Shown in pieces: positions 6,882 through 9,602 of a DNA stretch of 9,602 nt. This stretch comes from Oligoflexia bacterium (lineage in GTDB: Bacteria > Bdellovibrionota > UBA1018 > CAIMNF01): the NCBI GenBank assembly GCA_903842755.1, contig CAIMNF010000257.1, positions 1-9,602 on the forward strand, given 5' to 3'. Numbering within the stretch: position 1 is the stretch's first letter; every line of letters begins with the position of its first letter. Under the pieces are notes generated by a model that was not told where the DNA came from, made no database searches, and saw nothing but the letters and a program-made list of their open reading frames with translations. The position numbers and the translations under genes are program-made.

Positions 6882-6910
6882 AGTGTAGCGACGGACCTGG
6901 AATAGTTAAA
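6882..6910 (-). promoter_or_regulatory. Possible promoter of the barrel-lipoprotein operon
   Basis: Minus strand: TTTAAC (6910-6905, 3 of 6), 17 bases, TACACT (6887-6882, 4 of 6), then seven bases to TTG 6874. It is weak in sequence but well placed, and it would give a nearly leaderless message. Confidence 0.3.
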
Positions 6911-6944
6911 GGTCTATTTATCTTTGACCGATCACCCAGAAGGG

Positions 6945-6949
6945 AAGGA
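6945..6949 (+). promoter_or_regulatory. Shine-Dalgarno AAGGA supporting the TTG start at 6958
   Basis: AAGGA within AGGGAAGGAC ends eight bases before TTG 6958. No ATG or GTG nearby has a comparable site. Confidence 0.65.
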
Positions 6950-6957
6950 CTCTGAAA

Positions 6958-8070
6958 TTGAAGAAGGTAGATCAAGCACGAGTATTAAATCGATTACGCA
7001 TCGCTGCCTTTAATTCCTCGCACTATGTTTGGGTGGTGTCTGACTTTGACTTTTACGAAAGTTCGGGTGGCTGGCTCTTTGCGGTGGTGCGAAAATGGGG
7101 TGTCAATTTAGTGGCACTTGAGCCGTTACCCCCAGAGCATTTAGCTGGCAAGAAGTTTGATTGGGGGGAGTGCACGACAGCAATGAAGGAACTCGCGGTA
7201 GGGTTGAAGCCAGGACCGATCGCGTTTATATCCATTGGCGAGAAATTTGCGGCCTTTCTCAATTCCCACGGTTTTTTTAACCTCCAAATTGGCGTGGAGC
7301 CCTGGGTAAACCTAAGCAATTTTTTGCCCACTGGAAATCGAGGAAAGGGAATCCGCGCGGCAAAAAATCAAGCCGTTCGCTGGGGTGTTTCGGTTCAGGC
7401 AATTTATCCTCATCAAATTATTCAAAATGAATCCTTGAGAACGCAAGTTCAGGATTTGGAGAACGAGTTTCATCATCAAACGCTTATTGATTTGCGCGGT
7501 TTTCTTTTAAAAACGGACCCCTGGAAATTGGCCGATGAGCGGCGATTTTTTTTAGCGCGAAACTCTTCGGGCCGAGTCATTGGCGTGATGATCGCGACCC
7601 CAATCGGAAATACCGAGGGCTGGTATTTAGAGGACATGTGGATTTCTGCTCAAGCGCCGCGCGGCACAGGCGAGTTATTAACGTTAGAGTCGATGGCGTT
7701 CCTTCACAGCAAGGGCGCAGAGCGCGTGAGTCTGGGCTTGGTTCCATTGGTGTCGATTCAATCCAACTTCAATACCCCTGAGGTGATCGGTCACCACAAA
7801 CCAAGACTGTTTCTTCAGGTGACGCACGCAATGGCCGCTGTTTTTAAGCGGTTCTACAATGCAGAGGGACTCATCCTTTTTAGAAAGCGCTTTCATGTTG
7901 CCTACTGGGCGCCCAGCTTTATTTCAGTTCAAGGCAAAACTTCTTGGAGCTGGTTTCGCGTAGTGTGCGCCCTGGTTGCAGTTCACAAGCCAACGTTTGT
8001 CTTTTGGCGCGCATCCCGATCAATCCCTTCTTCGCAGAACACTCTAGTCTCCGATCGGCGCGCTGCCTAG
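6958..8070 (+). CDS. Stand-alone MprF-type (DUF2156) lysyltransferase-domain protein
   Basis: The 370 residues match the C-terminal catalytic domain of phosphatidylglycerol lysyltransferases, two GNAT-like folds that move an amino acid from aminoacyl-tRNA to a lipid head group. Visible landmarks are GFFNLQIGVEPWVNL near 108-122, GNRGKGIRAAKN (126-137), a mid-domain FFLARNSSGRVIGV, GWYLEDMW (221-228), VSLGLVPL (257-264) and a final FRKRFHVAYWAP near 308-319. The long membrane flippase part of MprF is absent. A hydrophobic, aromatic stretch at 332-350 near the end could touch the membrane. Substrate is not evident: lysyl- or alanyl-lipid synthesis is possible, and other DUF2156 proteins may modify something else. 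Start is TTG 6958 with AAGGA eight bases upstream. It is divergent from the barrel operon across 83 bp and overlaps the next gene tail to tail by 27 bp. Confidence 0.82.
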   Translation: MKKVDQARVLNRLRIAAFNSSHYVWVVSDFDFYESSGGWLFAVVRKWGVNLVALEPLPPEHLAGKKFDWGECTTAMKELAVGLKPGPIAFISIGEKFAAFLNSHGFFNLQIGVEPWVNLSNFLPTGNRGKGIRAAKNQAVRWGVSVQAIYPHQIIQNESLRTQVQDLENEFHHQTLIDLRGFLLKTDPWKLADERRFFLARNSSGRVIGVMIATPIGNTEGWYLEDMWISAQAPRGTGELLTLESMAFLHSKGAERVSLGLVPLVSIQSNFNTPEVIGHHKPRLFLQVTHAMAAVFKRFYNAEGLILFRKRFHVAYWAPSFISVQGKTSWSWFRVVCALVAVHKPTFVFWRASRSIPSSQNTLVSDRRAA

Positions 8071-8886
8071 GGGAGATCGCCAAAGTTCACCCCGGACCTG
8101 CTGTACTTTCTTTTTTGCGGCATTCATTTCTTCATCCGTAAGCGGAGTTGTTCGAAGGAGTTGGTCTGCACTCACTAAATCTTTGAAGAGCTTTCGAAAC
8201 ACTAATCCAGGTCGTTCGGGATCGTTTAGTGTGGAGTTTATTTTTTGGAGGAGCTGGTCCTGAAAGCGAAGCCATTCCGGGGATGGGTTAGTTCCTACAT
8301 GGGCTTCCTGGATTTGCGCTTGAAATGAATCCAAAATTTGCCGAATTTCGATCGCCTCTTGCTTTGCTTGATGGGCAAGTTCCGATTGCGCAAAAGTTAA
8401 GCGTTCATAAAAATGGGGCAGCGACTGGATTCCGATTTCAAATTGCCGGGAAGCAAGAATTTCGCCCGTTGGATGGGCTTTCAGGGTCAAGTGATACGTT
8501 CCACGCTTGAGTGGGGTTCCATCCAAAATTTTAAAAGGTAAAGTTTTAGCCCAAGAGTGGTGGAGGGAGACTGTTTGCGTTTGCTCATAGTCCGCTTGTC
8601 CTAAAATGGAACCCGGAGCGGCTTGCAGCTCGAAGTCCAATTCGGTGACATCCTTCAACTTCGTAAAACCGAAAAATTCGGGCAAAAGCTCTTCTTTAGA
8701 CCGAGCGATGAGGATCAATCCCGTTTCAGGGCTTTTTAAGTAAGGCTCAACCAGGGCAAATTCCGTCGGGCTGGTTTCTTGTTTAACTTGGGGAAAAGGA
8801 TTCAACCAGTAATCCACCCCAAATCCCAGGGCAAATAGGCAGGGCAGAAGAGCGAGTTTTATTAGTCGACTTTTGGAGGGATTCAT
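8044..8886 (-). CDS. Membrane-anchored or exported protein of unknown function
   Basis: From ATG 8886 the product has 280 residues. A basic start (Lys5, Arg7, Lys10) leads into a hydrophobic segment at 8-28, an uncleaved anchor or signal peptide. Cys16 is preceded by Pro, so this is not a lipobox. The middle (about 60-155) looks beta-rich, with LKRGTYHLTLKAHPTGEIL resembling an Ig-like sandwich strand pair. The last 120 residues are charged and helical, rich in Gln, Glu and Lys, probably a coiled coil or helical bundle facing the periplasm. I recognise no family. The frame extends upstream to TTG 8931, but that places a non-basic Cys-rich stretch before the signal, and a TATTCT lies eight bases before ATG 8886, so I prefer the ATG. 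The upstream gene ends 54 bp before. The 3' end overlaps the lysyltransferase-domain gene by 27 bp. Confidence 0.78.
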   Translation of the reverse strand: MNPSKSRLIKLALLPCLFALGFGVDYWLNPFPQVKQETSPTEFALVEPYLKSPETGLILIARSKEELLPEFFGFTKLKDVTELDFELQAAPGSILGQADYEQTQTVSLHHSWAKTLPFKILDGTPLKRGTYHLTLKAHPTGEILASRQFEIGIQSLPHFYERLTFAQSELAHQAKQEAIEIRQILDSFQAQIQEAHVGTNPSPEWLRFQDQLLQKINSTLNDPERPGLVFRKLFKDLVSADQLLRTTPLTDEEMNAAKKKVQQVRGELWRSPLGSAPIGD

Positions 8887-8894
8887 ACTGAAAT

Positions 8895-8900
8895 AGAATA
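8895..8900 (-). promoter_or_regulatory. Possible -10 box TATTCT before ATG 8886
   Basis: TATTCT ends eight bases before ATG 8886, the same hexamer and distance as before ATG 9504. I find no convincing -35 at 16-18 bases, so this is tentative. Confidence 0.25.
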
Positions 8901-8940
8901 AACCAATAAACGTCGAACAGCACTCACTCAATCCGCAGTC

Positions 8941-9504
8941 TTAAGGCTGTGGGATTTCAACGATTCGATCGAAGTTGTGGGTTGCACCGAATAAAAAGAA
9001 TAGCGGCTTTCGAACAGGAACTAATTCAAAGGCTTCTGAACTCGCATTTCGGTAATAGGAGTACGAGAGGAAGATCGCTTGATCATCCGTTCTGGACTGG
9101 GTAATTTCGATCCGTCCGGAACTCGGGGGAAGTTCGAAGTCAACTCTCTTAAATTGCTGGGAGGGTTCATCGTATCGCCAAATTAGAACTGGGTTTACAC
9201 TTCGCTGTTCCGTTTTCCAAATGGAGATATCGTTTATATCCCAGGAATACCCAATACTAACTGCTTTGGAGGGATCTTCGTGTTTAGTGATGGCAAAATT
9301 CTTACCTTGAACAACAACGAATTGAGCTGTTGCGGGAAACTCCTGATGACCAATGGTCACTTGATATTCTGATTCTTGATTCAGATCTAAAGTGCTCGAA
9401 CATTGCTTCGCACGTTTTAACCTAAAGAAACTCTCTGAGGCATGGGTAAAGTTGGCGTAGGTCGAAAGCATTAATCCGAAAAGTACAAAATTCTTAGACT
9501 TCAT
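8941..9504 (-). CDS. Small exported protein of unknown function
   Basis: The 187 residues start with a clear Sec signal peptide (Lys2, Lys4, hydrophobic 6-14, likely cleavage after Thr-His-Ala22). The mature part of about 165 residues has a single Cys (35) and alternating strand-like segments (YQVTIG, AQFVVVQG, VLIWRYDE, RIEITQS, AIFLSYSYY), suggesting a periplasmic beta-sandwich. It has no lipobox, no transmembrane segment after the signal and no motif I know. It comes first in a minus-strand pair with the anchored protein at 8044-8886, 54 bp apart, and may be transcribed with it. There is no Shine-Dalgarno before ATG 9504. A sigma70-like promoter ends eight bases upstream. Confidence 0.8.
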   Translation of the reverse strand: MKSKNFVLFGLMLSTYANFTHASESFFRLKRAKQCSSTLDLNQESEYQVTIGHQEFPATAQFVVVQGKNFAITKHEDPSKAVSIGYSWDINDISIWKTEQRSVNPVLIWRYDEPSQQFKRVDFELPPSSGRIEITQSRTDDQAIFLSYSYYRNASSEAFELVPVRKPLFFLFGATHNFDRIVEIPQP

Positions 9505-9512
9505 TCGGCTGG

Positions 9513-9541
9513 AGAATAACGGAACTGCGGCTTAAAATCAA
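9513..9541 (-). promoter_or_regulatory. Sigma70-like promoter of the small exported protein gene
   Basis: Minus strand: TTGATT (9541-9536, 4 of 6), 17 bases, TATTCT (9518-9513, 4 of 6), then eight bases to ATG 9504. The expected start of transcription is one or two bases before the ATG. Nothing else is seen between here and the right end of the window. Confidence 0.45.
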
Positions 9542-9602
9542 GATCAAGAAAATCAGGTATTTAGGTTTAATGTTCACTCCATCCCGCAATTCAAAAAAGC
9601 CG

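Noticed and set aside
6924..6929. TTGACC, a near-perfect -35 box in the gap before the gene at 6958
   Set aside because: At 16-18 bases downstream there is only GGACTC-like sequence overlapping the Shine-Dalgarno, so no -10 accompanies it.
7053..7331. Open frame of 92 codons on the minus strand
   Set aside because: It is antisense to the lysyltransferase-domain gene, with no start context and no motif.
8050..8090. GC-rich partial inverted repeat near the convergent junction
   Set aside because: The arms are interrupted, lie in both coding regions, and no T-run follows on either strand, so I do not call a terminator.
8838..8843. Cys16 of the anchored protein as a lipobox Cys
   Set aside because: The residue before it is Pro in Leu-Leu-Pro-Cys, which the lipoprotein signal peptidase does not normally accept, and the hydrophobic segment continues past it.
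8887..8931. Upstream TTG start extending the 8044 gene by 15 residues
   Set aside because: It would place an uncharged, Cys-containing stretch ahead of a good basic-hydrophobic signal, without a usable Shine-Dalgarno. ATG 8886 gives a normal N-terminus.

Overview
The window looks like chromosome of a free-living Gram-negative bacterium. Lipoprotein, outer-membrane barrel and Sec-exported genes sit beside housekeeping nucleic-acid enzymes, and base composition is even, with roughly half GC by eye. The run of exported proteins of no recognised family, the compact layout and the mixed ATG/GTG/TTG starts fit a Bdellovibrionota-like or other deltaproteobacterial lineage, but no single gene proves that placement. 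I see no RNA genes, mobile elements, CRISPR arrays or prophage genes.

Left part (1-5090): on the minus strand a DEDDh exonuclease (1081-1971, GTG start) overlaps by ATGA an exported protein that runs off the left edge (1-1084) and contains a clear tandem domain duplication. Divergent from it is a DEAD-box RNA helicase (2009-3208). It meets trmO, the tRNA t6A37 methyltransferase gene (3195-4025, minus), tail to tail. Divergent from trmO are a small unknown gene (4085-4390) and ung, uracil-DNA glycosylase (4377-5090), which overlap.

Right part (5065-9504): an envelope-flavoured stretch. An outer-membrane barrel (5756-6874) and a Cys-rich lipoprotein (5065-5745) form a minus-strand operon. Divergent from them is a soluble MprF-type lysyltransferase-domain protein (6958-8070). 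Then come two minus-strand exported or anchored proteins of unknown function (8044-8886 and 8941-9504).

Architecture: strand switches after every one or two genes. All three convergent junctions overlap in coding sequence (14, 26 and 27 bp) with no visible terminator. Genes that lack a Shine-Dalgarno tend to have a -10-like hexamer only 5-11 nt before the start codon, which suggests leaderless transcripts. Genes with a good Shine-Dalgarno (GTG 1971, ATG 5745, TTG 6958) do not. Every stretch of more than 300 bases carries a gene; the longest gap between genes is 83 bp (6875-6957), and the right end (9505-9602) holds only a promoter.
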